Assembly: GCA_902461985.1 (NCBI GenBank)
Contig: CABQAB010000081.1
Location: forward strand, 1-8,389
DNA length: 8,389 nt
Origin: an uncultured Bacteroidales bacterium
GTDB lineage: Bacteria > Bacteroidota > Bacteroidia > Bacteroidales > UBA932
Reading direction: 5' to 3'
Shown here: positions 1 to 6,910 of the stretch, in pieces
Position numbering within the stretch: position 1 is the first letter of the stretch
Layout of the letters: every line of letters begins with the position of its first letter
Notes under the pieces: generated by a model
What the model was told of the DNA's origin: nothing
The model's input: the letters and a program-made list of their open reading frames with translations, nothing else
Databases searched by the model: none
Position numbers and translations under genes: made by a program

Positions 1-302
1 ACTGCAGGGCTGCCCTTGAGATTCATTTCGGAAGTGTTGCCACCCATGAGTTCAGCCAGCTCGTCGTGGACGATCTTGACAATCATCTGCTGAGGCTTCA
101 CCGCCGTCAGCACATTCTGTCCCAATGCCTTGGTCTTGACATTGTCGCAGAACTCCTTGGCAGTCTTGTAATTGACGTCCGCGTCGAGCAAGGCCCTGCG
201 GATTTCCTTGAGCGATTCCGCTATGTTGATTTCAGTAATCTTGCCCTCACCCTTGAGAATCTTGAAAGATCTCTCCAGTTTTTCCGATAAATTTTCAAAC
301 AT
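1..302 (-). CDS. ffh: Signal recognition particle protein Ffh, N-terminal part (cut by window edge)
   Basis: Ffh is the GTPase subunit of the signal recognition particle. With SRP RNA it binds signal sequences emerging from the ribosome and delivers the complex to FtsY at the inner membrane. The ORF has no stop inside the window, and translating the minus strand from the ATG at 302-300 gives 100 residues plus a partial codon. The protein opens MFENLSEKLERSFKILKGEG, followed by ITEINIAESLKEIRRALLDADVNY and later VKIVHDELAELMGG. This is the helical N domain that precedes the GTPase domain, colinear with E. coli Ffh (MFDNLTDRL...LREVRMALLEADV). The fragment ends at LKGSPAV, just before the expected P-loop (GLQGxGKTT), so the G and M domains lie outside. 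The gene diverges from the AraC-type regulator and has its own -7 box about 40 bp upstream. Identification is secure; completeness cannot be judged. Confidence 0.96.
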   Translation of the reverse strand, partial: MFENLSEKLERSFKILKGEGKITEINIAESLKEIRRALLDADVNYKTAKEFCDNVKTKALGQNVLTAVKPQQMIVKIVHDELAELMGGNTSEMNLKGSPA

Positions 303-340
303 AAAAGTCTCAGTTTCAGTTCCAATTTCGTTAAAGATTG

Positions 341-348
341 CAAATTTA
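341..348 (-). promoter_or_regulatory. Putative Bacteroidota -7 promoter box of ffh
   Basis: On the minus strand these bases read TAAATTTG, an exact match to the Bacteroidota sigma-ABfr -7 consensus TAnnTTTG. It lies 38 bp upstream of the ffh ATG, so transcription would start near position 334 and leave a leader of about 30 nt. No TTTG-type -33 element is visible at the usual spacing of about 19-21 bp; the bases there read GTAC. The call therefore rests on the -7 box and its position alone. Confidence 0.5.
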
Positions 349-483
349 GCCAAAATTTCCGATTTTTGTACCGTATGGTATCTTGATTGTAAAAATACCG
401 GATTTGCATTAGTAATATGAAAAAAATTAACTGCATCAATAAGAATAAGATTTTTGAGGATAGATTTCTTTTGGAAGAAGGAG

Positions 484-498
484 TTTGCCGGTGGCAAA
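484..498. repeat. Perfect inverted repeat (possible operator or leader hairpin)
   Basis: The bases read TTTGCC-GGT-GGCAAA: two perfect 6-bp arms around 3 bases. It sits about 77 bp upstream of the proposed start of the AraC-type regulator. No T-run follows on either strand, so it is unlikely to be an intrinsic terminator. It could be a protein-binding site or a hairpin in the leader of the regulator mRNA. The function is inferred from position only. Confidence 0.4.
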
Positions 499-574
499 TG
501 ACCGATGAGAAAAGGAATATGGACCAAAAAGATGTTCAAGAGTGAGGCAGCTTATTTTTTGAAGATTACATAGT

Positions 575-1762
575 TTGTTCGCCTTGGATATAAAAACTTC
601 ATTATTGACAACGGCCATTGTCGCCGTAACACTTTCGCTGCTCCTTTGCCTTATAAAGGTGCCGTATTCACCGTACACCCGGAAACTCAGCTATACGAAA
701 ACCGCGATTGCCATCTGTTTCGCCATAGCCGGCATCATATTCGGATGGACTATCTACCGCATCGATTTCGAATGGAGCGACACTTTCCCGGCAATGATGA
801 CCTTCATAGTCACAGGCATATCGTCCACAATACTGTCATCGTCGCTTATGCATCTTTTAGACATTTCCTCCACATCGAATGACAGGAACCTGCTGAACGT
901 AATCGTGGACATAATCTTCGCATTCGCGCTTGCCTTCTATTACGACAATCCTCTGAAATGGGTCAGGATAACTGTTTTCGCAGTCAGCATAGCCCTTTTC
1001 ATCGCCCAGTGCATCGCCCACATCATAGCCTTCAACAAAGCCTATATGAGTGCCCTGCACAATCTGGAGATATATTACGACGAGGATGAGGAACACAAGC
1101 TGAAATGGATACGCTTCTGCTATATCCTGATGATGCTCACCCAGATGTTCGTGCTTGTGTATCTGCTGCTGCCGAGTTCGCTGATGAAGGTCTATGTGCT
1201 GTTCTATGCCCTCTTCATGCTGTATTTCTCAGCCAATTTCATTTCATTCTTAGGCTCGCACAAGATTCTTCTGGACGCCTTTGCCTACAAGGCCCTGTTC
1301 GGAGAGGGGCGGCAGCGGAAGACGAGGAAAGTTGAAAGCAAGCCGAGGAAAAAGAGTGATGCCAGGAAAAATACAGATGAACTTATCTATACGGACAAAG
1401 ACCTCCAGAAACTCGACCATGCAATATCAGCCTGGGTTGAAGCCGGGAAATACAAGGAATACGACAAGACCCGCGAAGAAATTGCGGAAGAGCTGAGGAC
1501 CAGCAAGGAACTGCTTCAGATTTATTTTGCCGACAAGGGAGTGGATTTCAGAACATGGAGGACAAGGCTGAGGATTGAGGATGCAAAGAAAGAACTATTG
1601 TCCAACAAGAACCTGTCTGTCAATGCGATAGCGGAGAGGTGCGGATTCAGCGACCGTTCCAATTTCCACCGCCAGTTTCAGAAACTCATGGGATGTTCTC
1701 CGAAGACATGGAGGGAGACCGACGGCAATCCAGTCGCGGAGGATGCCGGAAAACCAGAGTAA
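575..1762 (+). CDS. Membrane-embedded AraC-family transcriptional regulator (7 predicted TM helices + HTH)
   Basis: The protein is a predicted integral-membrane transcription factor of 395 residues. The first 230 residues contain seven hydrophobic stretches, at roughly 9-27, 42-60, 71-94, 104-123, 130-153, 179-199 and 206-227. An odd number of helices, and the basic loop after helix 1 (KVPYSPYTRKLSYTK), fit an outside N-terminus and a cytoplasmic C-terminus. A basic linker (about 245-265, rich in K and R) leads to an AraC-type double helix-turn-helix. The first HTH is near 299-320 (REEIAEELRTSKELLQIYF). The second, near 348-374, carries the family signature AIAERCGFSDRSNFHRQFQK followed by GCSPKTWR. 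No sugar-binding cupin, response-regulator receiver or kinase domain is present, so any signal is presumably sensed by the membrane part; the ligand is unknown. The start is uncertain. The frame opens after a TGA at 560-562 and the first possible starts are TTG at 575 and 584. The first ATG would remove two helices. Divergent from ffh and convergent with the peptidase gene. Target genes cannot be inferred. Confidence 0.88.
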   Translation: MFALDIKTSLLTTAIVAVTLSLLLCLIKVPYSPYTRKLSYTKTAIAICFAIAGIIFGWTIYRIDFEWSDTFPAMMTFIVTGISSTILSSSLMHLLDISSTSNDRNLLNVIVDIIFAFALAFYYDNPLKWVRITVFAVSIALFIAQCIAHIIAFNKAYMSALHNLEIYYDEDEEHKLKWIRFCYILMMLTQMFVLVYLLLPSSLMKVYVLFYALFMLYFSANFISFLGSHKILLDAFAYKALFGEGRQRKTRKVESKPRKKSDARKNTDELIYTDKDLQKLDHAISAWVEAGKYKEYDKTREEIAEELRTSKELLQIYFADKGVDFRTWRTRLRIEDAKKELLSNKNLSVNAIAERCGFSDRSNFHRQFQKLMGCSPKTWRETDGNPVAEDAGKPE

Positions 1763-1800
1763 GAACCGTTACTTCGCTTCGCTCACGCTACTTCGTCGAT

Positions 1801-1820
1801 GACGGCTTGATACAGCCGTC
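1801..1820. terminator. Hairpin in the convergent gap, candidate bidirectional terminator
   Basis: GACGGCT-TGATAC-AGCCGTC forms a perfect 7-bp, GC-rich stem with a 6-nt loop. It lies between the stop of the plus-strand regulator (1760-1762) and the stop of the minus-strand peptidase gene (1838-1840). That position suits a shared terminator for converging transcripts. There is no run of T on either side (TATAAG to the right; ATCGACG when read leftward on the minus strand), so it is not a classical intrinsic terminator. It may instead be an mRNA 3'-end stabilising stem. Confidence 0.45.
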
Positions 1821-1837
1821 TATAAGTCAGGTTCCAG

Positions 1838-4003
1838 TTATCTGTCCAGCAGATACCTGCTCCAGAACAGCCGGTCGGACTTGGATGAGTGTCTGCCCTG
1901 ATAACCGCGGTAACCGTGCATCCCGTCCGGATAAATCATCAATTCGAAATTCTTTCCCTCCTTCTGCAGCCGGTCCACGAGAACAAGTGTGTTCTGGAAA
2001 TGCACGTTGTCGTCCCCGGTGCCGTGAGTCAGCATCAGCACCGGTGAATTTGCACCCAAGTTTGAATCACAATTGAAATCCCCCTTATATTCAGACACAT
2101 AGTTCAAAACGCAGGAACTTGCATATCCCTCGGCGTTGGTCTGCGGAGTTTCCATAAAACGCTCGGTGTAGTGACTGTCGTAGAGAGTCCAGTCATATAC
2201 TCCCCCGCCGGCAATTCCGCAGCAGAACCTCTCCGGATGCCTCATCACTAACATTGCAGTCATGGTGCCTCCGAAAGAGAAGCCTTCGACCCCTATTCTG
2301 CCGCCGTCAATGTAAGGCAGAGAAGAAAGATAGTCAGCCCACTCGCAGAAATCGTTTACGGGAGCTGTCGTAAGATCTTTGTAGACATAGTCTTCTCCCT
2401 CGCGCCCATTGTGTCCGGCCGCCCTGGAATCGCAGACAATCTTGACTATGCCGTTCTCATACATCCATATTTCAGTTTCCGAAGGTCTGCGGTAGCGGTC
2501 TCGCACATAAGGCGTGTCCGGTCCGCCGTAAATTTCCATGACGACGGGATATTTCACACGGCCGGTTGAATCGAAGTCCTTCGGCAACGTAATCATTGCG
2601 GGCAGGTCAAAGCCGTCTGAAGTCGTCATTCCGATAAGCATGGGGCGAAGTCCGGGCAATGATTCCGTACTGGCATCAGGTGTTTTGACATCCTGCGTCC
2701 TGGCAGCAGGCGTTTTGGCTGTCGTCGGTGCCGGGGTTTTTGCGGTGGCTTCTGCGGTGGCCTCTGCCGGACTGATTGCCGGTACAGGCTCGAAAGACCT
2801 CCTTATACCGTTATGCAAAAGGCATTTGTATTCTTCAGGTGGTGTACAGGAGTTGGAAAGCATCACTGTACATGATTTGAAATCACCGGCTATGGAGACT
2901 CTGTCCACATTCATGTCCAATGGAGTCAGCGCGAGCGGCTGAGGCCATCTGCGGGCACTTTTCAGACTCAGCGAAAAAAGTGACGTCCTCGGTGCGCCGT
3001 TGAGTTTGGCGGTGAAATAGAGAACTCCCGCTTTTTCATCCACTTTCAACACGGCAGCTGACCAGAAATGCCCGTCCGTAAGCCGGCGTACTACCTTCCC
3101 GTTATATGAAATGAAATAGATCTGGTCCCAGCCGGTCTCGAAACGCCTTGCCACATAAAGCCCATCCTTTCCGAAGACCACATTCTCGAACCACGACAGC
3201 CAGGTGGAATATTTCTCGTTGTATATCAAATTCTTGTGGCCGTCTGACGCATCCACCAAAAAGAGATTCAAATCATTCTGGACCCTTGGCAGAGTCGGCA
3301 CACAGAGACTGCTGCCGTCAGAATTCCAGAAAGGGATGCCGAAATAACCGTCGCAGAAAGCATCCTCCCCATACGAATCCCCGAACGCCGAATTGGAGAC
3401 AGTGTGGTCACCACCGACAAGCGGGAAGTCTGCCCAGACTACATTTTCAGAGGGATATGACCGGCCGGCACCTGACACCCGGGCATCCAAATCCACAAAA
3501 CCTATTCTGACCAAAGGATTCCACTGACCGGCCTTCGGATAGCGCGTGGCGTTTATCCGTCCCGGATAGCCGGAATGCCCGAGTGAATCCGCATCAGACG
3601 AGCCGGAAAATGGAGAATAGATAGGAAAATACGGCACTTTGCTGTTGTCGAAACGGTAAAACGCTATTCTGCGGCTGTCCGGAGACCACCAGAAAGCACG
3701 GTAGCGTGACGGACGCCCGAGAATCTCCTCATAGTAGACCCAGGAAGCATAGCCGTTGAGTATGAGTTCGCTGCCGTCATCCGTAAGCCTCAAAACATTC
3801 CCGTCCTTTACCTTCTTGACCCAAAGGTCATTATCTTTAGTATAGGCTATCATGGACGAATCCGGCGACCATTGCGGATTGACCATGTCTTCAGTGACAT
3901 ACAGATTCTTGTCAACTGTCCCGGCAGTGAGCTGTGCCGCAGCCGCAAACAAGGAAACAACAGCAGTAAAATATCCCATAATCAAACGTTTTTCTTTCAC
4001 CAT
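1838..4003 (-). CDS. Dipeptidyl peptidase IV (family S9B serine exopeptidase), exported
   Basis: This enzyme removes Xaa-Pro or Xaa-Ala dipeptides from peptide N-termini, most likely in the periplasm. Numbering is from the ATG at 4003 (721 residues). Residues 1-28 look like a Sec signal peptide: MVKEKR, a hydrophobic stretch, then AQLTAG, with no lipobox. A beta-propeller follows and contains WVYYEEILGR; E92-E93 match the double Glu that anchors the substrate N-terminus in DPP IV. The alpha/beta-hydrolase part carries YGGP (Y492, oxyanion hole), GFSFGG (catalytic S576), YDSHYTER (S1 pocket tyrosines), GTGDDNVHF (catalytic D664, N666) and MHG (catalytic H696). The Asn-to-His distance of 30 equals that in human DPP4 (710 to 740). 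Unusual is an Ala/Thr/Pro/Lys-rich stretch near 409-448 between the two domains. Two more upstream in-frame ATGs (4015, 4027) overlap the helicase gene; 4003 gives the best signal peptide and follows the helicase stop by 4 nt. Last gene of the minus-strand string. Confidence 0.94.
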   Translation of the reverse strand: MVKEKRLIMGYFTAVVSLFAAAAQLTAGTVDKNLYVTEDMVNPQWSPDSSMIAYTKDNDLWVKKVKDGNVLRLTDDGSELILNGYASWVYYEEILGRPSRYRAFWWSPDSRRIAFYRFDNSKVPYFPIYSPFSGSSDADSLGHSGYPGRINATRYPKAGQWNPLVRIGFVDLDARVSGAGRSYPSENVVWADFPLVGGDHTVSNSAFGDSYGEDAFCDGYFGIPFWNSDGSSLCVPTLPRVQNDLNLFLVDASDGHKNLIYNEKYSTWLSWFENVVFGKDGLYVARRFETGWDQIYFISYNGKVVRRLTDGHFWSAAVLKVDEKAGVLYFTAKLNGAPRTSLFSLSLKSARRWPQPLALTPLDMNVDRVSIAGDFKSCTVMLSNSCTPPEEYKCLLHNGIRRSFEPVPAISPAEATAEATAKTPAPTTAKTPAARTQDVKTPDASTESLPGLRPMLIGMTTSDGFDLPAMITLPKDFDSTGRVKYPVVMEIYGGPDTPYVRDRYRRPSETEIWMYENGIVKIVCDSRAAGHNGREGEDYVYKDLTTAPVNDFCEWADYLSSLPYIDGGRIGVEGFSFGGTMTAMLVMRHPERFCCGIAGGGVYDWTLYDSHYTERFMETPQTNAEGYASSCVLNYVSEYKGDFNCDSNLGANSPVLMLTHGTGDDNVHFQNTLVLVDRLQKEGKNFELMIYPDGMHGYRGYQGRHSSKSDRLFWSRYLLDR
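2741..2764 (-). repeat. 12-bp tandem duplication within a low-complexity linker of the peptidase gene
   Basis: On the minus strand the bases are two near-identical 12-mers, GAGGCCACCGCA and GAAGCCACCGCA, encoding EATA twice. They form the start of a longer low-complexity coding stretch (about 2663-2773) with three KTP tripeptides among Ala, Thr and Pro. The repeat keeps the reading frame. It lies between the propeller and hydrolase domains, where typical DPP IV proteins run on without such a segment. Confidence 0.7.
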
Positions 4004-4007
4004 CACT

Positions 4008-5453
4008 TCAATCATTGAACAGTTCATCTTTGAAATTCACAAAATACACTTTTTCAACAGCTCTTGTCAATGCAGTATACAGCCATTTCAAGTCTTCGAC
4101 CATAAGTTCCTCCTGCCAGAAAGGATTGTCGATGAACACGCATTTCCACTGTCCGCCCTGGGATTTGTGGCAGGTAAGGGCCTCCGCATATTTCAGCTGG
4201 AGAGCGTTGTAGTATTTGTCTTCCCGCACGGCCTGCCACCTCTTCTTTTTGCTGGCGATGTGGCTGTAATCCTCATTAACCCCTGCATACAGTGCATTCT
4301 GCTGGTCATAGGAAAGGGAAGCTGTTTCAGAGGACAATGTGTCTAAAATCACTTTCGCAGTGATTTCCTGCTCCCCGTAGTCAGGCAGCATCAGTCTTGC
4401 AGTAGCGAAATGCAGGCCGTAACGCTCCTCGAACGAGGAAATATGCAGAAGTTTGGCGATGTCCCCGTTGGCTATATAATCCAGCCCCTCGACTTTCTCG
4501 CAGAACTGATAGCAGTTCTTGACTATCATCAGTTTGTCTCCCCTCACCAAAGCCTCCTCCTTGAACTGGACAGCGGCCCTTATGCCCATGTTGTAGCGGT
4601 TCGCCCGTTTGTTGGAACGGCATAGTACGACGACCTCGTCTTCTCCGTATGTAGAATAAGCATCGGTAACTGTTTCAATCAGGTCTCCACCCCCAATCCT
4701 CTCCACATCATCGAAACCTGAAGTCGAAAGTCCGATTTCGTCAATGGCATAGGCAGGTGAACCATACGGATCTGAAACTATGAGTTCGCGGAGGCGTGTG
4801 GCATTTTCCAGAATCCCGGACTGCTTCTGCTGGCGGACGACCTCGGTAAGCTGGCAGAACAGCGAGCCGCCTAACATTGCCACATACTCTTTTGACAAAG
4901 CAGGACTGCAGTCCATGCCGACTGGCGGAAGCTGTGCGGAATCCCCTATCAGAAGCAGACGGCATCCAGGACCTTTGCGGACGAACGTCACCAAATCCTC
5001 TAAAAGATTGCCAGTGCCGAAAGCGGCGGTAGCGTTGGCGGAAGATGAATCTATCCCGATAAGGGAAACCTCATCCACAACGAACAGAGTGTCCCTGTCC
5101 TGGTTCCGGTCCAGGGAGAACTCCCCGAAGCCGTCTCCTGACACGGCCTTCTGACGATATATGTGCTTGTGAATCGTGCTGGCGTTCATGCCTGCATAAC
5201 CTGCCAGAACCTTCGCCGAACGGCCTGTAGGAGCCAGCAGTACTGTCTTGATTTTCAATGAAGCGAGAGCGCGTACAATGGACGCCACGGCTGTAGTCTT
5301 GCCGGTACCGGCATAGCCGTTGAGCACGAGTATGTCGTCGTTCTCTTCTGCAATGAATTCGGCCGCAGTCCTGAAGAACCTGTCCTGGGAGTCTGTGGGC
5401 TGGAATTTCAACTTGGAAACGAAACAGCCGTATAGGAAATCCGCTCTGCCCAT
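4008..5453 (-). CDS. RecD/Dda-like SF1B ATP-dependent DNA helicase
   Basis: This is a cytoplasmic, ATP-driven DNA helicase expected to move 5' to 3' on single strands, as RecD, Pif1 and phage Dda do; its pathway (repair, recombination or replication) is not shown. Numbering is from the ATG at 5453 (481 residues). Helicase motifs appear in order: Walker A GYAGTGKTT (46-54), motif Ia LLAPTGRSAKVL (72-83), Walker B FVVDEVSLI (124-132) and motif III LLIGDSAQLPPVG (167-179). Then come LTEVVRQ (202-208), motif IV VVLCRSNKRAN (275-285), motif V ALTCHKSQGGQW (425-436) and motif VI LYTALTRAVEKVYF (458-471). At about 480 residues it is close to phage Dda and lacks the N-terminal extension of long RecD2 proteins and any RecB/RecC partner nearby. 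The ATG overlaps the trkH stop by one base (TGATG); a GTG one codon earlier is the alternative. Overlap with trkH and close contact with the peptidase gene imply translational coupling. Catalytic motifs look intact. Confidence 0.92.
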   Translation of the reverse strand: MGRADFLYGCFVSKLKFQPTDSQDRFFRTAAEFIAEENDDILVLNGYAGTGKTTAVASIVRALASLKIKTVLLAPTGRSAKVLAGYAGMNASTIHKHIYRQKAVSGDGFGEFSLDRNQDRDTLFVVDEVSLIGIDSSSANATAAFGTGNLLEDLVTFVRKGPGCRLLLIGDSAQLPPVGMDCSPALSKEYVAMLGGSLFCQLTEVVRQQKQSGILENATRLRELIVSDPYGSPAYAIDEIGLSTSGFDDVERIGGGDLIETVTDAYSTYGEDEVVVLCRSNKRANRYNMGIRAAVQFKEEALVRGDKLMIVKNCYQFCEKVEGLDYIANGDIAKLLHISSFEERYGLHFATARLMLPDYGEQEITAKVILDTLSSETASLSYDQQNALYAGVNEDYSHIASKKKRWQAVREDKYYNALQLKYAEALTCHKSQGGQWKCVFIDNPFWQEELMVEDLKWLYTALTRAVEKVYFVNFKDELFND

Positions 5454-6898
5454 CACTTGGTCCTTCCCCTGAATATCATGTGGAATACAATCAGGACCGG
5501 GAAGATTTCCACACGTCCGACAAACATGTTGAAGCAGCTTACGAGTTTGCTGAAAACTGACATGGAAGCCACGTCTCCAGAACCCAGAGAAGTGAAACCG
5601 ACATTGCCTATGCTTGCCACTTCAAGGGCGATTGAATCCGTAAACGAGCAGCCGCCCAGAAGGAGCAGAACGACAGAAATTATGGAAAGCAGAAAATACA
5701 GCGCTATATACAGCAGCGAAGAAGAAACCACTTCATCCGTCACTGGATGGCTGCCCAGCCTCACCGGACAGACAGAATTGGGATGCAGCCTTCTTCTGAT
5801 CTCGCTTCCCATAGCCTTTACGGCCATCAGCACGCGGTCAGTCTTGACACCTCCCGTGGTCGAACCGGAACAGGCACATTGAAGACTGCAATAGACAATG
5901 ATGACAGCAGCCACCATAGGCCATGCTGACAGGCTTGTGGACGTGAATCCGGTCGAAGTTATGGCGCTGACCACCTGGAACGCGCTGTGCCACAATGACT
6001 CGCCAAAATTGGAATATCTGCCTCCGACAGTCAGGTCAATGCATACGACAGCCGTCATCACCGCCACGGTCCCCAGATAGAAACGGGGCACAGGACTCTT
6101 GAAGACCTTGAATGAACCGGTTGTGACAAAAGTGAAAATCAGGCCGAAGTGCATACCCGCCAAAAGCATATAGAACCAGACTATGAATTCTATCAGCCTC
6201 GAATCGTAATAGGCTATGGAAAGGTTGCGGGTGCTGAATCCCCCGGTCGCCACTGTGCTGAAAGCATGGTTTACGGCATCGAAAAAACTCATTCCGGCCA
6301 GACATAGCAACAGGGTTTCCGAAACGGCCAGGCCCACATAGACTGCACACATGATTCTGACTGTCCTGGAAGAACGGTAACGATAGCCCTCACGGCTCAG
6401 GGAAGAAAGCTCCAGATTGGTGATTCTCAGACGGAAAGGACTGGATTCCGGAAGAATCAGAAGCAGGAAGACTATGACTCCGAGTCCTCCGATGAAATGG
6501 GTGGATGACCGCCAGAAAACCAGACTTGCAGGTAGGGCCTCAACATCCCTCAATATGGTGAATCCCGTAGTTGTGTAACCCGAAACAGATTCAAAAAAGG
6601 CATTTACGAGAGAGAACTCCCCTCCGTACAGGACATAGGGCAGCATGCCGAACACAAAGGACAGCAGCCATGCTATCGTGATGATAAGAAAACCGTCCGA
6701 CATGGAAATGGACGAAGTCTTCCTGACGAAAATAAACGGGAAGGCACCGACTGTCAATGTAATGAGGAAACTGATGAGCAATGGCCCGAAAGCAGAATCG
6801 AAACCGTTGAAAATGGAGACAAGTACGGAAAAAAACATAAACAGGGCACTGACCAGCAGTGCCTTGCCTACATTGACAGATATGACTTTGACATCCAT
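5453..6898 (-). CDS. trkH: TrkH-family potassium uptake transporter, membrane subunit
   Basis: This is the ion-conducting subunit of a Trk/Ktr-type K+ uptake system in the inner membrane. Its length of 481 residues is close to E. coli TrkH (483). The four pore-loop repeats of the superfamily are all visible with their filter glycine: SGYTTTGFT (106-114), STVATGGFS (214-222), SAITSTGFT (311-319) and ASIGNVGFT (428-436). Hydrophobic segments occur before and after each repeat. CSGSTTGGVK (343-352), after the third repeat, matches the conserved CSGSTxGGxK segment, and the C-terminus GRVEIFPVLIVF is also typical. The usual partner TrkA, a nucleotide-binding gating ring, is not encoded in this window, so it must lie elsewhere if the system is functional. 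The gene starts 12 nt after the HAMP protein gene and its stop overlaps the helicase start, placing it mid-operon. A preference for K+ over Na+ is inferred from the all-glycine filter, not shown. Confidence 0.95.
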   Translation of the reverse strand: MDVKVISVNVGKALLVSALFMFFSVLVSIFNGFDSAFGPLLISFLITLTVGAFPFIFVRKTSSISMSDGFLIITIAWLLSFVFGMLPYVLYGGEFSLVNAFFESVSGYTTTGFTILRDVEALPASLVFWRSSTHFIGGLGVIVFLLLILPESSPFRLRITNLELSSLSREGYRYRSSRTVRIMCAVYVGLAVSETLLLCLAGMSFFDAVNHAFSTVATGGFSTRNLSIAYYDSRLIEFIVWFYMLLAGMHFGLIFTFVTTGSFKVFKSPVPRFYLGTVAVMTAVVCIDLTVGGRYSNFGESLWHSAFQVVSAITSTGFTSTSLSAWPMVAAVIIVYCSLQCACSGSTTGGVKTDRVLMAVKAMGSEIRRRLHPNSVCPVRLGSHPVTDEVVSSSLLYIALYFLLSIISVVLLLLGGCSFTDSIALEVASIGNVGFTSLGSGDVASMSVFSKLVSCFNMFVGRVEIFPVLIVFHMIFRGRTK

Positions 6899-6910
6899 TC
6901 GAGAATCTGT

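Larger units (their letters stand above)
303..574. other. AT-rich divergent intergenic region between ffh and the AraC-type regulator
   Basis: No gene could be supported in these 272 bases. The stretch is much richer in A and T than the flanking genes and should hold the promoters for both divergent genes. It contains the ffh -7 box at 341-348 and a small imperfect palindrome (TACC-GTAT-GGTA) at 369-380. A GGTAT/ATACC inverted pair lies at 377-381 and 395-399, a TTCTT-TTGG-AAGAA inverted pair at 466-479, and a perfect TTTGCC-GGT-GGCAAA palindrome at 484-498. For the rightward gene no exact TAnnTTTG box was found; TAGATTTC at 461-468 is the nearest match. Nothing resembling the conserved apical loop of SRP RNA was seen despite the adjacent ffh. 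Confidence 0.7.

Noticed and set aside
221..439. Minus-strand ORF of 72 codons beginning upstream of ffh
   Set aside because: It overlaps the start of ffh in another frame; the ffh frame has clear homology and this one has none.
303..574. Possible SRP RNA gene next to ffh
   Set aside because: The region was read for the conserved GGAA apical loop with paired flanks; none was found on either strand, and the AT-rich composition does not fit a stable hairpin RNA.
436..678. Minus-strand ORF of 80 codons across the intergenic region and the regulator's 5' end
   Set aside because: It is antisense to the first membrane helix of the regulator, has no recognisable domain or promoter, and its composition follows the opposite strand's coding frame.
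2538..2942. Plus-strand ORF of 134 codons rich in Val, Ala and Gly
   Set aside because: It lies wholly inside the DPP IV gene in antisense. Its Val/Ala/Gly-rich run is the complement of the repetitive linker codons.
3148..3510. Plus-strand ORF of 120 codons rich in Arg, His and Pro
   Set aside because: It is a shadow of the DPP IV propeller coding sequence, with no start context and an unlikely composition.
4008..5453. Helicase as part of a defence or mobile element system
   Set aside because: Stand-alone RecD/Dda-like helicases are common on bacterial chromosomes. The neighbours are housekeeping genes, and no nuclease, methylase, integrase or repeat boundary is present.
5453..6898. Possible sodium channel-like variant of the Trk family
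   Set aside because: All four pore repeats keep the glycine expected for a K+-selective filter (TTGF, TGGF, STGF, NVGF), so an ordinary potassium transporter is the better reading.
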